From contig NC_039483.1 of assembly GCF_003590095.1 (NCBI RefSeq), positions 3,596,001 through 3,660,000 on the forward strand: a stretch of 64,000 nucleotides of DNA, read 5' to 3'. The notes under the pieces are model-generated. The model was not told the origin of the DNA, did not search any database, and saw only the letters and a list, made by a program, of their open reading frames with translations. Positions 1 through 11,408 of the stretch are shown piece after piece. A program made the position numbers and the translations under genes. The stretch is from Trichoplusia ni. Taxonomy: Eukaryota > Arthropoda > Insecta > Lepidoptera > Noctuidae. Positions within the stretch are counted from its first letter, which is position 1. Every line of letters starts with the position of its first letter.

Positions 1-14
1 AATAAATATGATGA

Positions 15-200
15 ATTTTGATAGTAACTGTCGTGAGAATGATTCATTATTAAATGATGTACCTAACGGTTTACTCACGCGTATTTGTTCGACTCGTTCG
101 CCCGCCGCGTCTGCTCATGATTAAGGACTCCGGTTGGGTCCGAAACTAGTCGGGCTACCCCGATAAATACGCGTGAGTAAACCGTTACATCATTTAATAA
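15..200 (-). repeat. Palindromic element, canonical form with short left arm
   Basis: A short arm starting at 47 (TTATTAAATGATG, then AACGGTTTACTCACGCGTATT) is followed by a GC-rich spacer (CGCCCGCCGCG). The long arm 110-200 ends with the reverse complement of the short arm. The flank at 15-46 is the reverse complement of bases 19862-19893 beside the copy at 19671. AT-rich direct repeats of 8 bases border it, but they are ambiguous. Confidence 0.7.
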
Positions 201-212
201 TATGATAAATAT

Positions 213-3200
213 AAATATTCTCTCGTTTCCCATCCGGCCCTGTGTCCACTCAATTTGGGGTCTCGAAAACTCTTAGGATTTATTGCCATATTGCCACAAT
301 TTATTTCCTTTATAAGTGTATAATATAAGTGGGTGCGTGTTTGTTTAAGTGAGGTTTTGCTGAAATAAGTAGGTATCATATATGTATCTCTTCCTCTTTC
401 ATCATATTAATTAGCGTGAGAGAAGAGAACTGAATGTCCTTTTTTATAAAAACATCATTGGGAGTCGGACTGGCGACGCTGGACGAAGGCACCCTTCTTT
501 TGGATAGGCTAAAAAACAATCAAATCAGTTGAGTAACAAATTTATGACATTTATATATAAATAATAATATACATCTATAAATATAAATACATACATAAAT
601 ACTTTCAGCGTCTGTAAATTTCAACCGGTGACAATAAAATGCTGATGGTAGACGGAAAAACAGTCAGAGCATACGCTGTAATAGGGTTTCGGTTTTAAAG
701 AATAGAGTGAAGATCCATAGTGCATATAAAAGCAACTATTTATGTGTTATTTAGCATTGCTCTATTATATTTATATTATATTGATTCCGGGTCTGAAAAA
801 CTGAAACCCCAAACACTAGCGTAGTTACAACTATCAAAATGTTTAACTCACAGACTCGCTTTGTGCGCGAATCTTTTAAAAGAATATTGATTATGTAAGC
901 CACATGCACATCTTAGCAGTAACGTGTCTCAAAATCGGGTAAAATGTCATCATTAAAGGTCCATACAGCAAGAACAACTTTAAAAGCAGCAATAACCGTG
1001 TTTTAATGTAGGTATTCGGTTTTCATGTTTCCTTTTGACTACGCACTCGTTGAGAGTTCGGAACTTTTTCCCGCGTCGTTATTGAACCAAACTATTTTGC
1101 AAAATACTCGTTGACTTCTCAGTTATTGCCATTTGAAAAGGAAAACAGTAAATAGATGTTGACATTTTTTAATATGTCGAATATTTAATAAAACGATAGC
1201 ACTTGTCTATGGAGGCGGGTAACCTCACATGGTACCTAAGTGTTAAATTGCTATGCATTGCCGCGCACTGGCTAAATAAGGGGACGCTGATTTGCGGTTT
1301 AGGTTTAGTCAGTAAAAGTGTGACACTACTCGCTTTAACCACCTAAGAGGTGGGTCCATGAGGATTCCCCCCCCCCCCCCTATTTAAAGAAGGTTGTATG
1401 TTTCTATTGTTAAAAAATATTATTATCATCAAAATAAAAAGGTATAAAAAGCTCACTATTAAAAAAACATCTTTTCTACTTTCAGCTTCATTACTTAAAA
1501 GCTCAAAAGTCTAGTTCTTAAGAAACCGCTATTTAGACCTGCCTGCTTTTCGGCCCCGCTTTCTGTCTTGTAATCAGTCTATTTTTGCCGTAATTACTCT
1601 TCTTAGTTTGGATGAAATAATATTTTCACAGAAAACATTTTTGAGAGTCTGGTTTTTGAAAACAATGTGGTTTTCGGTCTATTTTTGTAGATATACTTAA
1701 AAATAAAATGTCGACAGATGCTAATAGATGGCGTCTCAGACTCTTAGGGGCAGAACAGTAAGTAAGGTTACAGACAAAATCGAAATGTGTTGCAATCATA
1801 TTAAGATCTGATTTCTAATTTGGACCCGGTTCTTAAGCAAATTCTTATGAACTACACCCCTTCCACAGCAACACACTAAGAACACTAATAAAAATAACTA
1901 AATCGCAACGATGACGTGATTTGTTTCGATACCTACTACTGTTTCAGAAGCAAATTGGAATCTGGATTAAATTTCAATCAGAATAAAAAATAGAACCAAA
2001 TAAGCCTGTTCGTCCCAAAATCCATAGGTAAGTGATAAAAAGGGTGCTTTTGCTTTGCCCCTTTGGCAGTCTTTTAAGTCATTACAATTGTGACAGTTAT
2101 TCTGATTATGGAATACTGTGTTAATTGGTGACAAGAATTATGGAACTTAGATAGTCAGTCGCTCTATGCAAAATCCTTCAAGTGGAATTCAGTTATGCTG
2201 GTAGCGAACCTCAAAAACAACAACTTAAGAACTGCTCATCGGTAAAAAAGGTACAATATTCAGAATTTTCCCAAGACATCTCGTGTTTTCAGTGAACTTA
2301 AAAAAGAAAGAGATCCTTAATTTGTCTGTAGCTTATTGCATTGTTTTAGCAAACGAGAAAATAAAATATCTTAAGAATGTCTAAAACATATTCTTTGTAT
2401 CCTAAGGTACGAAAAAAAGACCGCTTTGAGTTCAATTTCCCAGGTTGTTGTTGTTTCATATATTGAGGGTTTCCCTTAGAGAATTCTACAAAACCAAATA
2501 TTACGTGTATCGTATGAAAACTGGTACAGAAATCGCTGCTATCAGCAACGTTTTGCATTTAAGCAAAATACCCTATGCCTTTATTATGACTTCATTGGCT
2601 GCTAAAGCGAGAAGGCACAATATACGATGTAAATTGGCGTCTATCTTCCTCGCTCTAATACTGAAAAATAGTTTCAGTACATTTTGAGAATAAGCAAAAA
2701 TTCAGTGGCTATTTCGTTCAGATTTTTCCTAACTTTATTCGAAGGGCAGAACCTTATCTACGAAAACGCTGACTTAGTTTTATCACAAGGTAAGGAAGCT
2801 TAGTCGGAACTAATTCGGTATTGTGATAAGGGAATATTCTGGGTGCTATTTGTTTCAAAATGTATCTCGGTTAACCTGTTACAGCCTAAAAATGAATGAA
2901 CATAGATATTATATTTGTATAGTAATGTAATAATTATCGTTATTTTTGCAGTTAGCCTGAGCGAATTGTTTTACTTATAGATACTGCGAGCCTAAACATT
3001 TCCCAAAATTTGGGAACAAATATTAAAAAAAGCGAACTGATGAATGATCACGCTCTTTATGCTACTTTTGTCAATATAATTTGTATGTACATAAAGTCAC
3101 TTTATATAAAGAGTTTAGTCGATATGTAATTTACTAAAACTAATTTAAATACTGTTAATTTAGAATTTTATTTTCAAGTCAACTTGTTTGAATTCAACTT

Positions 3201-3925
3201 TTTTAGTCCAAAATAGAAAAAAAAGATGTCGTCAAAGTTTGCGACATGTTTTAAGTGCCACACATTTCGTATTTCGTATTAAATAAGTCCGTTTAAATAA
3301 AAAAACTTACGGAGACTAATTCCAAAACACCATTTTGAAAAACATTTCTATACACGAAGAAAACAAATTCTTTATCTTCAATATCTTTAAAACACTTCTG
3401 AAGAAAATGTATATTATGTAACGAGCTGGTTATGTTAAAGATAATGTTACTTAAGATACAAGATAAACGTCGGATACTTATAGTACAAGAGCCGGGGCAT
3501 GAACTAGCCTTATCGTCTTCGGCCTTGTATAACCCACAGCTGGGGATAGGCCTCTCCTTGATTATGCTATGCTAAATGTCTCTTGAAAATGTCACGGACG
3601 TCCGTTAGGTATTTATGAGAAAGAAAACAAAATTATTTTTTGTGAAGCTTCAGAGGTAGCATACGACAAGGATATAAAGAAATTAATTAAAGAATTAAAG
3701 ACTCTAAATACCCACGCTTTTAATTTTAAAATTTTAATAAAATCGGTCCAGCTGTTTTTGTAGTTGTAAATTGCATTGTCATTGGTTTTGAAGCTTCCCC
3801 GAAAATTTCAGCCTTCTAGCTTATCAAAAACTGTCTCAAAATTGAGTTACAAAATTCCAACCGGAACGATAAACAAACAAACATACCAATAAGACAGTGA
3901 TGGGATCGTCTTTAATTCACCAGTA
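213..3925. other. Gene-free intergenic DNA
   Basis: No exon-like open frame with recognisable protein similarity was seen on either strand. The stretch contains a run of 14 C at 1367-1380. A fragment at 3500-3560 (CCCACAGCTGGGGATAGGCC) resembles a common lepidopteran repeat. The part at 3780-3900, which includes TTCCAACCGGAACGATAAAC, resembles an old transposon 3' end. Confidence 0.5.
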
Positions 3926-3931
3926 AGCAGT

Positions 3932-4108
3932 CAGCAAATTAGTCCAAAAAAAAATGATAAAATAAGATCAATGCTACGAGAGCTCTTAGACTAGCAACAT
4001 TTAGCTTTTACCTCGGTTTCGTATGGAAATATTTACCTTAAGATAACTTTCACGTACTAAGACAGAATGAATAGCCCGAAGTTCAGAAAATGTAGCACTA
4101 AATGTGAA
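3932..4108 (+). repeat. Copy 1 of a 170-base direct duplication
   Basis: This segment matches 5966-6138 almost base for base (for example TAGCTTTTACCTCGGTTTCG and GACAGAATGAATAGCCCGAA), with a few differences near its left end. It has no terminal repeats or coding potential that I can see. Confidence 0.85.
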
Positions 4109-4194
4109 GTGAATGTGAGCTCTATTATTGCTGTTGAATGATTAGTGATCTGGATAGCTGAGTAGGTAGACAAATCGAATATTAATCACACTAT

Positions 4195-4290
4195 GTATGT
4201 ATGTTTGTTGCTCTTTCACACAAAATAGGTATAGACGAAGTTTGGTTCACAGATAGTTCTATATTATAACCTGGATTAACGCTGGCAAAT
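4195..4290 (+). repeat. Transposon fragment
   Basis: TGTTTGTTGCTCTTTCACAC, GAAGTTTGGTTCACAGATAG and ATAACCTGGATTAAC are in the order of a widespread lepidopteran non-coding element. A related fragment lies at 38775-38880. No ends are identifiable. Confidence 0.4.
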
Positions 4291-4429
4291 ACTACATAGT
4301 TTAATACAATATAATGTTATATTACACTTTTATTTGGGCCAAATAGACTCGGCACAACTAAATTCCCTTCTTTGAAAGGTATTTGCAGTTAGCAATGTTA
4401 AGTTATTATTGTGGAGTGTTTCACAAATA

Positions 4430-4528
4430 GTCAAAACATGCAGACTCGAAGGAATCAAACCCACGACACTTTATTTACGTGGGGATAGCGTTTCGATCGC
4501 TATCCGTGCAGTCAAACTTACCCCAATG
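4430..4528 (-). repeat. tRNA-headed SINE fragment (family B)
   Basis: On the minus strand it contains a B-box-like GTGGGTTTGATTCC. The sequence GTTTCACAAATAGTCAAAACATG matches the tail of the copy at 38195. The middle is lost. Confidence 0.5.
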
Positions 4529-4879
4529 ACCAATTTTCCCCACATCTAGTTTTTTCACAATCATTCTGGACGATTATGTGGACGTCATTTAAATGAACGC
4601 AAAGATTTTATTAAATCATACAAGGATTTATTATTCCTTAACAGGAGTAATAAAAAAAATTAATAACGCTTATTAAAGAAAATAATATTTATTTTGTAGT
4701 GAAGAGACTGTCACTCTTTATGCTGGTATTTGTAAATTAAATCCAAGCGATCTAAGCGAAGGTCATTCACACAAATCCTTACTCCTTTGTTTTCATTTAC
4801 TAAAGTTTTCAGGGTTAGGCAATCAACAAGTGAAAACGGAACCCCATTATATGGATTTGATGACAGTCCATCTGACCGC

Positions 4880-5040
4880 TAGTCCGTCTGTCTGTAAGTG
4901 TTTCCATCCATCTGTCTGTCTGTCTGTCTGCCTGTCTCTAACGTTCGTCTGTCTCGAGGCTGTATCTCATGAACCGTTAAACAGTTACGTTTTTCGTAGA
5001 TCATGCTACGTTCACTGCTATGACAAGAAATAGTAAAAAA
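4880..5040 (+). repeat. Dispersed repeat with TCTG microsatellite
   Basis: A (TCTG)n run at 4911-4930 is followed by GGCTGTATCTCATGAACCG and a stretch found again near 5575, 8165 and 18605 (+) and near 27060 and 37680 (-). It is probably the 3' part of a retroelement. No coding sequence remains. Confidence 0.5.
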
Positions 5041-5965
5041 ATCGGGTTTCAAGAATTTCTTGCATAGTTACAAGTAAAGATAATAAAAGCATTTAAAAAT
5101 CGTTATCGAGGTTAAGAATTAGTTGGCTCGGTCATCAATTGTATAGATGGCCAGTTTTTTCTTTTTAGCATTTTTGTACAGAACCTTTCGTGTACCGAAC
5201 CTTTTTCACAACACAACTATGTTACAAATTGTGAAAAATACTATCTTTTTACGGCACTGCAACGAAATATTTACTGGCAATAAAACTGTTTTAAAATTAA
5301 CATTTACTCCTATAGTGCTATTATAAAGTTTAATTAAATGGTTCTTTATTCAGTCTCCATAGTTTTTTTAGGGAAAGCAGTTTTTATAATAAAACCGTAC
5401 TGCGGTCAGTATTTTCAACTGACTTCTTTAATGTAAATGTTTTCTTCTTATTGAAATTGATATTGTTTCACTTTTATAAACTTTTAGATAAATATTTAAT
5501 CTCGAGAATAGATGTGAAATTCTAGGAGTAACATTTAATGTTCCGCATGTATCGTTCAAAAGGTTATAACGGAAGCCTACTGCTGTCTGTCCGTCTGTCT
5601 CCAGACTGTATCTAATAAACCATGATAGCAAAAAATTATACCCGATCATAAAAAGGAGAAAGTTCTTAATTCGTGGATTTTTTATGTTTAATGATTTATT
5701 TATATGCTTCATTATTTTTAATTTCACGTAAAATATAGCTGTCATTTGATTTTATTATATTTCAAAAAAATACCTATATATGATCTAAGTTAAGCAACGG
5801 TTGTTACCTATTCGTCAAATATTTTTATATAAGTAGAATTGATGACGTAATATAACATTGCGTACGTGTAATCGTGGTATCGAGTATTTGACGTCATCAA
5901 GTGACGTTGTTAAAACCTGTTACGCACGTAAAACATAATGTTAATTGATATTACTTTATCCTTAG

Positions 5966-6138
5966 CAGCAAATTAGTCCAAAAAAATGATGAAGAAAGAT
6001 CAATGTCACATGAGCTCTTAGACTAGCAATATCTAGCTTTTACCTCGGTTTCGTATGGAAATATTTACCTTAAGATAACTTTCACGTACTAAGACAGAAT
6101 GAATAGCCCGAAGTTCAGAAAATGTAGCTCTCAATGTG
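5966..6138 (+). repeat. Copy 2 of a 170-base direct duplication
   Basis: Second copy of the segment at 3932-4108, in the same orientation about 2 kb downstream. Similarity starts at CAGCAAATTAGTCCAAAAA and stops soon after AGAAAATGTAGC. Confidence 0.85.
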
Positions 6139-6199
6139 AGTGCTTTGAGATTTACTAACTTTAAGCAAGCTCTATTAGTAAAGTATATAAGAGATTATC

Positions 6200-6236
6200 T
6201 AGTAGGGCTATTCCGACAAATACGCGTGAGTAACAC
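6200..6236 (+). repeat. Fragment of the palindromic element
   Basis: GGGCTATTCCGACAAATACG followed by CGTGAGTAA matches the outer end of the long arm of the element at 19771-19861. The rest of the unit is missing. Confidence 0.55.
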
Positions 6237-6262
6237 TTTAAATAAATAATTATGATTAATTA

Positions 6263-6504
6263 TATTCCACAACTTTCACACAACGCCATCTAGTCTCAAA
6301 CTAAGCATAGCTTGTATTATGAGTACTATACAACTGATAAACATATTTATATACTTCTAAATACATACATAAGATAGATAAATTACAGCCAGACACAGAA
6401 AAAATGATCGTGCTCATCACATAAACATTTGTCCTGGGTGGGAATCGAACCCACGACCTCCGGTATAGCAGTCCGGGTCACTAACCACTAGACCAACAGG
6501 CCCC
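6263..6504 (-). repeat. tRNA-derived SINE (family A), full length
   Basis: Read leftwards from 6504 it begins GGCCTGTTGGTCTAGTGG (A box) followed by GGGTTCGATTCCCACC (B box). The usual family body and the end GAAAGTTGTGGAAT follow. It is close to the copy at 22504. Confidence 0.85.
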
Positions 6505-7229
6505 AATTATAAATCAGAGTCACAAGTAATTATAATGATAATAAAATATAAAAAACATTAAAGGCTTTAAAAAACCATTTTCTTAAATGAAAAAAATATT
6601 GTATCATCAAAATGAGATCGACTCAAAAACTTTGAAAGTTACGAGAAACTAAGTTAAAGTCATTATTTTATAATAAGAAATAAACAGATTTATTTTTCAT
6701 ATTATGATTGCTTAATAAAAAATTTTGGAAAGTCAATTTGCAACGCCTAAAGTTTTTAACTTTTTTCAAACTCTTTTTGGAATACTTGGCACGACGTAAC
6801 TTGATTGAAAGTTAAAGAAAATCTATATAGCTAAGGCGAAAATATAAGTAATATTTCTGAAAAATTATTGTATAAGAAATGTTAATTAATATTGAAACCG
6901 CTATGATGTGCACCCGGATTTTTTTAAAGAATTTTTTTTAAGGCGGTTCTGCACTTGCAATATTTATTTATTACCCAAGCTAGATTTAAAAAGGACATAC
7001 TTAAAATTCAAAAGATCAGTTTAGAAATAATTCTGAGCCGACTAAAAGACACCAAAAACTCTCTACGCTAATAAGTGCCTTCAAAGAATATTACTATTTT
7101 GTAAGATTTTATAAAACTTAATTTCCTTTTACTCATGAAATAACTTCTTTGATGTTGTACTTCAAAGTAAATACCGGAGACCAAAAAAAGGATTGAAAAT
7201 ACCATCTCTATCCCCTAAAGACTCTAGGC

Positions 7230-7949
7230 CAGTGGCTCACAAACTGTTCCGGGGGCAGAATTACTTTTTCTAGTAATTGTCAGTCGATCCTCTACCGTCT
7301 ACCCCTACCTCTACCTCTACCTCTGGCGTGAGCACCGGTTTCAAGGTGTCACTAGCTCTGAGGTCCCGGGTGCGATCCCCGGTCAGGTCAATGTAAAAAT
7401 TCACGATTTTACATTGTCTCGGGTCTGGGTGTTTGTGGTGCCTTCGTTGTATCTGAATTCCATAACACAAGTGCTTTAGCAACTTACTTTGGGTTCAGAA
7501 CAATGTATGTGATGTTGTCCGCATTTATAAAAAATATATATATATATGTGACTGGCCTGGGAACAAACAGGAAAGTTGGGAGACAAGGATGTCTACACTG
7601 CTCGCTCTGTCCACGTCTTAACTGTGCCGCATCCGTTTCATTTGTTTAATTTTCATTCGTCTCTTTTCAGTGATATGAGGATTCTTTACGTTTTTCAATC
7701 TCTGCCCAACCCCTTCTATGTTTTGATTCTTAGACCTGCCCCTACGTTTTCGTTTTTTAGTTTTCGTATCTATTATCTACCGAATTATTAATATCCATTC
7801 GACGTCAAAGAACTAAGAAGCTGCATCAAGAAGAAATGCTACCTTATTTTGTCAATGCACTTAATTTTTTATGGATTTAAGTATGCTAGGCTATGTCAAA
7901 ATGTTTACCTTGTAAGTGGGTCCTCGGACGTAAAGATTGGGAATCACTG
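7230..7949. mobile_element. Probable hAT-type MITE interrupted by a SINE
   Basis: The left end CAGTGGCTCACAAAC and the right end (minus strand) CAGTGATTCCCAATC are imperfect inverted repeats of the CAGTGGTTCCCAA kind seen in hAT MITEs. The flanking 8-mers are only partly alike, so the target duplication is not proven. A tRNA-type SINE lies inside at 7325-7535. Confidence 0.5.
7325..7535 (+). repeat. tRNA-like SINE (family C)
   Basis: A B-box-like GGGTGCGATCCCCGG is followed by TACATTGTCTCGGGTCTGGG and TGTATCTGAATTCCATAAC, and ends close to a short (TA)n run. The order of blocks matches a family common in moths. The A-box region is poorly preserved. Confidence 0.6.
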
Positions 7950-8164
7950 CTAGCCCCTTTCAACCCCGTCATCCGATTTTATATGTTTGAAAAGCGCATG
8001 TATTATTCAAGACATGGCTTTGTAAATCTACGGGTAAGGTATACATATCTGCAGGTAATTTATTTGTGATAGTAAATACTTAAAATGGGTTAAGTGTATG
8101 CTTGAATTTATACAGAAGTGAATTACGGATCTTTAAAGGTTACAAACTATTAAGGATACTATGC

Positions 8165-8300
8165 TAAGGATAAGCTGTCTGGCTGTATGCCCGTATGCGT
8201 GTGCATCCGTTCTTCAAAAGGGGGATTCTCTTGAACCGTGATAGCTAGACAATTGTAATTTCTCATAGATGATGTTTTTCTGCTGTCGCTTTAAAAACAA
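8165..8300 (+). repeat. Dispersed repeat fragment
   Basis: TCTTGAACCGTGATAGCTAG and CATAGATGATGTTTTTCTGC match the family also seen at 4880-5040, with the intact central motif that other copies have lost. Confidence 0.5.
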
Positions 8301-8691
8301 ATGTTTTCATGTTCATAAATTTGTTAGTTCCTGACAAATAAATTAAAGTCCACAAATTTATTTGTTACCAGTCCATAAGAACACACAACAGAAAAAAACA
8401 TCTGAAAAGAAGAAAAAAAAATGACCTAAACGTCTCGTGCTCGGTTTGTAACAATGCGATATCATTAAACAAACAGTAGGTGATATAGTAACCATTTAGT
8501 ATGTTATAAGTGGAAGGCGTAATGTATCTAGTCCCAGGACACAGGGAGGGCCTAAATTATAATCCAGACCACATATGTTCATAAATCTGTTGGGCGAAGT
8601 GAAAGTGACAGATATATCACTTACATTTAGGGCTGCCACGATGATGTTGTGAAATTTACCAGACACTGATAGTAATAATGAAATAGACAAC

Positions 8692-8902
8692 TTAATACAA
8701 CGCCATCTAGTGTCAAACAAAGTTTTATTATGAGTAATAGATAACTGATAGATATAGTTATAAAAAAAAACATATTATACATAAATTACACACAAACATT
8801 GAAGAAATTACTGTGTTCATCACATAAACGAAAGAATGAAACTCACTAACTCTGATATGGCAGGCAGTGCCAATAACCACAAGACCAAAAGGCCAGTGAT
8901 GA
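8692..8902 (-). repeat. Decayed tRNA-SINE (family A)
   Basis: AACGCCATCTAGTGTCAAAC at one end and AACCACAAGACCAAAAGGCC at the other match the tail and head of family A. The interior has many substitutions. Confidence 0.65.
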
Positions 8903-9770
8903 CCTTCCCTGGCCTTTAATTTTTATTAACGGCGTAGCCAGCTTGAATCCAATGTTTCTCTTCTTCTTAAAAAAATACTCTTCCTTAACTTTCCACTTGT
9001 AACAGTGATGTCAAAAATTTACAAAATGGGCGATTTCATTTCATTTTCATTATAAGAAAAAAAATATCCCTGCTGCTGTGAGCTACAGGGATAGTTACTG
9101 TAAATAAAATAATTACTGTGTATTTTTTTCTTTAGTTTGTCATTACTAAAATTACTCCTTAAGCACAAGTATTTTAGGTACTGTAGAGATTTGTCAGGCG
9201 ACGTGAAACCGACGTATAACCAACTTTTTTAAACAAAATACTTGACCAATATATTGGGTCCCTCCATATTTTTATTGACCCTATATTTTTGACTAATAAA
9301 CAAACCGCTTTTTCTCACGTGTCATGTAAAACGTGAGAATAAAATTGACGACCCTGAAATCTGAATTTGACATTCCCTGAAACCGTCCACCTGTTTTTGA
9401 CTCAAATGGGTTGAAGATACATTAAGGTCGAACTGTCTAGGGACAGACAATAGATATGATGTACGGTCAACAAGTCAAATAAGCAACAATTACATCATAC
9501 TTAAAATATTCCAAGAAAGCAGTCTAGTAAAGAAGTTAAATCCTGCATAAAAGATATTCCAAACAAAAAAAACGCAATAATTTTGTCATCTGTGCATTTT
9601 TATTAAACTTTACGATTCAAGCTGCCTTGCTCACACGTGTGTCACATCACAAATGATATAAAAACTAAGCTCTTAAAGCAAAAAGTCGTCGTAGTTTCAC
9701 GAACGCGCATGACGCCACTACGCGTAAGCTATGCATGTCTTGCTTCCTCAACGGCAAAGGCGTCCATTAT

Positions 9771-9845
9771 CGGTTGTCTAGTACTCATAGCACAAGCTTT
9801 GCTTTGTTTGAGACTAGATGGCGTTGTGTGAAAGTTATGGAATAT
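9771..9845 (+). repeat. 5'-truncated tRNA-SINE (family A)
   Basis: Only the distal part is present (GTTGTCTAGTACTCATAGCA, GACTAGATGGCGTTGTGTGA). A Helitron-like element begins ten bases later. Confidence 0.75.
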
Positions 9846-9854
9846 TATATTATA

Positions 9855-10032
9855 CTAGCTGTCTCAGCAAACGTAGTTTTGTCATAATGCCTAATGGCTA
9901 TCTAAAATAGATATTTCCGATTCTCAGACCTATCAAATATGCACACAAAATTTTATGAAAATCGGTTGAGCCGTTTCGGAGGAGTTCAATTTTGTACACC
10001 GTGACACGAGAATTCTATACCTATATAAGAGA
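9855..10032 (-). mobile_element. Helitron-like non-autonomous element
   Basis: On the minus strand it starts with TC and ends with CTAG, and it sits between A and T with no target duplication, as Helitrons do. The body (AAAATCGGTTGAGCCGTTTC, CGTGACACGAGAATTC) matches the copy at 55663. Confidence 0.65.
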
Positions 10033-10069
10033 TTATTTTATTGTATTTATAAGAAACTTGGATGGATTG

Positions 10070-10205
10070 TGTGAAAGACGATATGGCTGCAAATAATGTT
10101 TCTTGTGAAGAAACTAGTCAGATAGAAAGGTATGGAAGGAGAAAACATGTTGCGCCAACCCCAAATAATAGTTGGGATAAGGGCAGGGGAATGATGACGA
10201 TGATT
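10070..10205 (+). repeat. 3' end fragment of a non-LTR retroelement
   Basis: CAACCCCAAATAATAGTTGG, then GATAAGGGCAGGGGAATG and GATGACGATG, look like the 3' tail that lepidopteran LINEs leave behind. No reverse transcriptase reading frame remains. Confidence 0.5.
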
Positions 10206-10647
10206 TATAAGAAACTAATAGCACAGACACCGAATTAGCAAGATTTTTTTCTGCTGACTGTACCCAGCCTAAGATAGTGTCGCTTCAGGCTATTTAAACT
10301 GACCTATATTTATGAGAAACGTTATTTATCTATACCCATGTTTGTTAACTTCAATGTTGAAGTAAACATTTTGATTATATCTTTAATAGAAAATCAGAAT
10401 GAATAGAATATCCAACATCGACTAACAAAGAGGTTGAATATCAGTGAAGGTTGATTTTGTATAGAGAAATCTAGAATGATCGTGTAAGATCTAGGTTTAT
10501 TAAGTTATTAGAAATAAAATTACGATTATTAAATCTCATCTGACCTTGACCATGGCACTTTAAGGAGTGGAAACGACGTATACATAAATCTAAATAATAA
10601 AGTAACAAAATCTGTTTCAAAATAGTTTAACGTATTTTTTTTTGGCT

Positions 10648-10790
10648 CTTGTAGCCGAGTAGTTGAGGTCACCACGCCCCAATGAGCGCAATGTGTCGCG
10701 GGTTCGATCTCCGCGCCTGACAGGCTGTGTTGCCCAGGTAACTGGGTTGATGGGTTGGGTCAGAGGTCAAATATAATTAGTAAGGTGTAT
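10648..10790 (+). repeat. tRNA-headed SINE fragment
   Basis: CTTGTAGCCGAGTAGTTGAG and GCGGGTTCGATCTCC are A- and B-box-like. The following GTGTTGCCCAGGTAACTGGG is a block also present in the 5S-type SINE, which suggests a mixed origin. Confidence 0.6.
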
Positions 10791-10839
10791 TGTACTAAAC
10801 GCAACTTGGCCTTTACATGGATTGTACTGTAGTAGCAAA

Positions 10840-11121
10840 TCTATATACTTACTAATATATAAAGCTGAAGAGTTAGTTTGTTTGAACGCGCTAATCTCAT
10901 TAACTATTGGTTCAAAGTAAAAAAATATTTTCTTGTTGAATAGACCATTCATCGAGGAAGGTTTAAGGCTATATACCATTACGCTGCGACTAATAAGAGT
11001 GAAGATACAATGGAAAAGGTGGAAAATAACAGTTAAAATTATTCATCTTCGAGGGTTTCCGTTCAAAAATTCCTAACTCATATCTTCTAACCACGCGCAA
11101 GAAGTCGCGGGCAACAGCTAG
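10840..11121 (+). mobile_element. Helitron-like non-autonomous element
   Basis: It begins TCTATATACTTACTAATA, carries AGCTGAAGAGTTAGTTTG, and ends GCGGGCAACAGCTAG, inserted between A (10839) and T (11122). It is a member of the most frequent Helitron-like family in the window. Confidence 0.75.
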
Positions 11122-11153
11122 TGTTATATAAATAAGTACTTAGGTATATAATA

Positions 11154-11408
11154 CTAACTTTTCGCCCGCGGCTTCGCCCGCGTCGAGGTCGGTTATATCG
11201 CGCTTCCAAGAGAACTCTTCAAAAGTCCGGGATAAAAACTATCCTATGTTCTTTCTCAACGTCATCTCTATCTCTGTACTAAATTTCATTAAAATCAGTT
11301 CAGTGGTTTAGACGTGAAAGCGTAACAGACAGACAGACTGACAGACAGACAGACAGACAGAAATACTGACAGACAGAGTTACTTTCGCATTTATAATATT
11401 AGTAGGGA
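11154..11408 (-). mobile_element. Helitron-like element with CAGA microsatellite
   Basis: On the minus strand it starts TCCCTACTAATATTATAAAT and ends CGGGCGAAAAGTTAG, a variant of the usual CTAG end. A (CAGA)n tract lies at 11326-11375. It sits between A and T. The terminal sequence is that of a very common lepidopteran Helitron-associated family. Confidence 0.65.

Noticed and set aside
1367..1380. Run of 14 C as a regulatory site
   Set aside because: It could equally be a homopolymer sequencing or assembly error. Nothing nearby supports a function.
4911..4935. CRISPR-like short tandem repeats
   Set aside because: It is a simple TCTG microsatellite with no spacers. No array of repeats and unique spacers exists in the window.
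7270..7482. 70-codon minus-strand frame
   Set aside because: It reads through the family C SINE and is not a gene.
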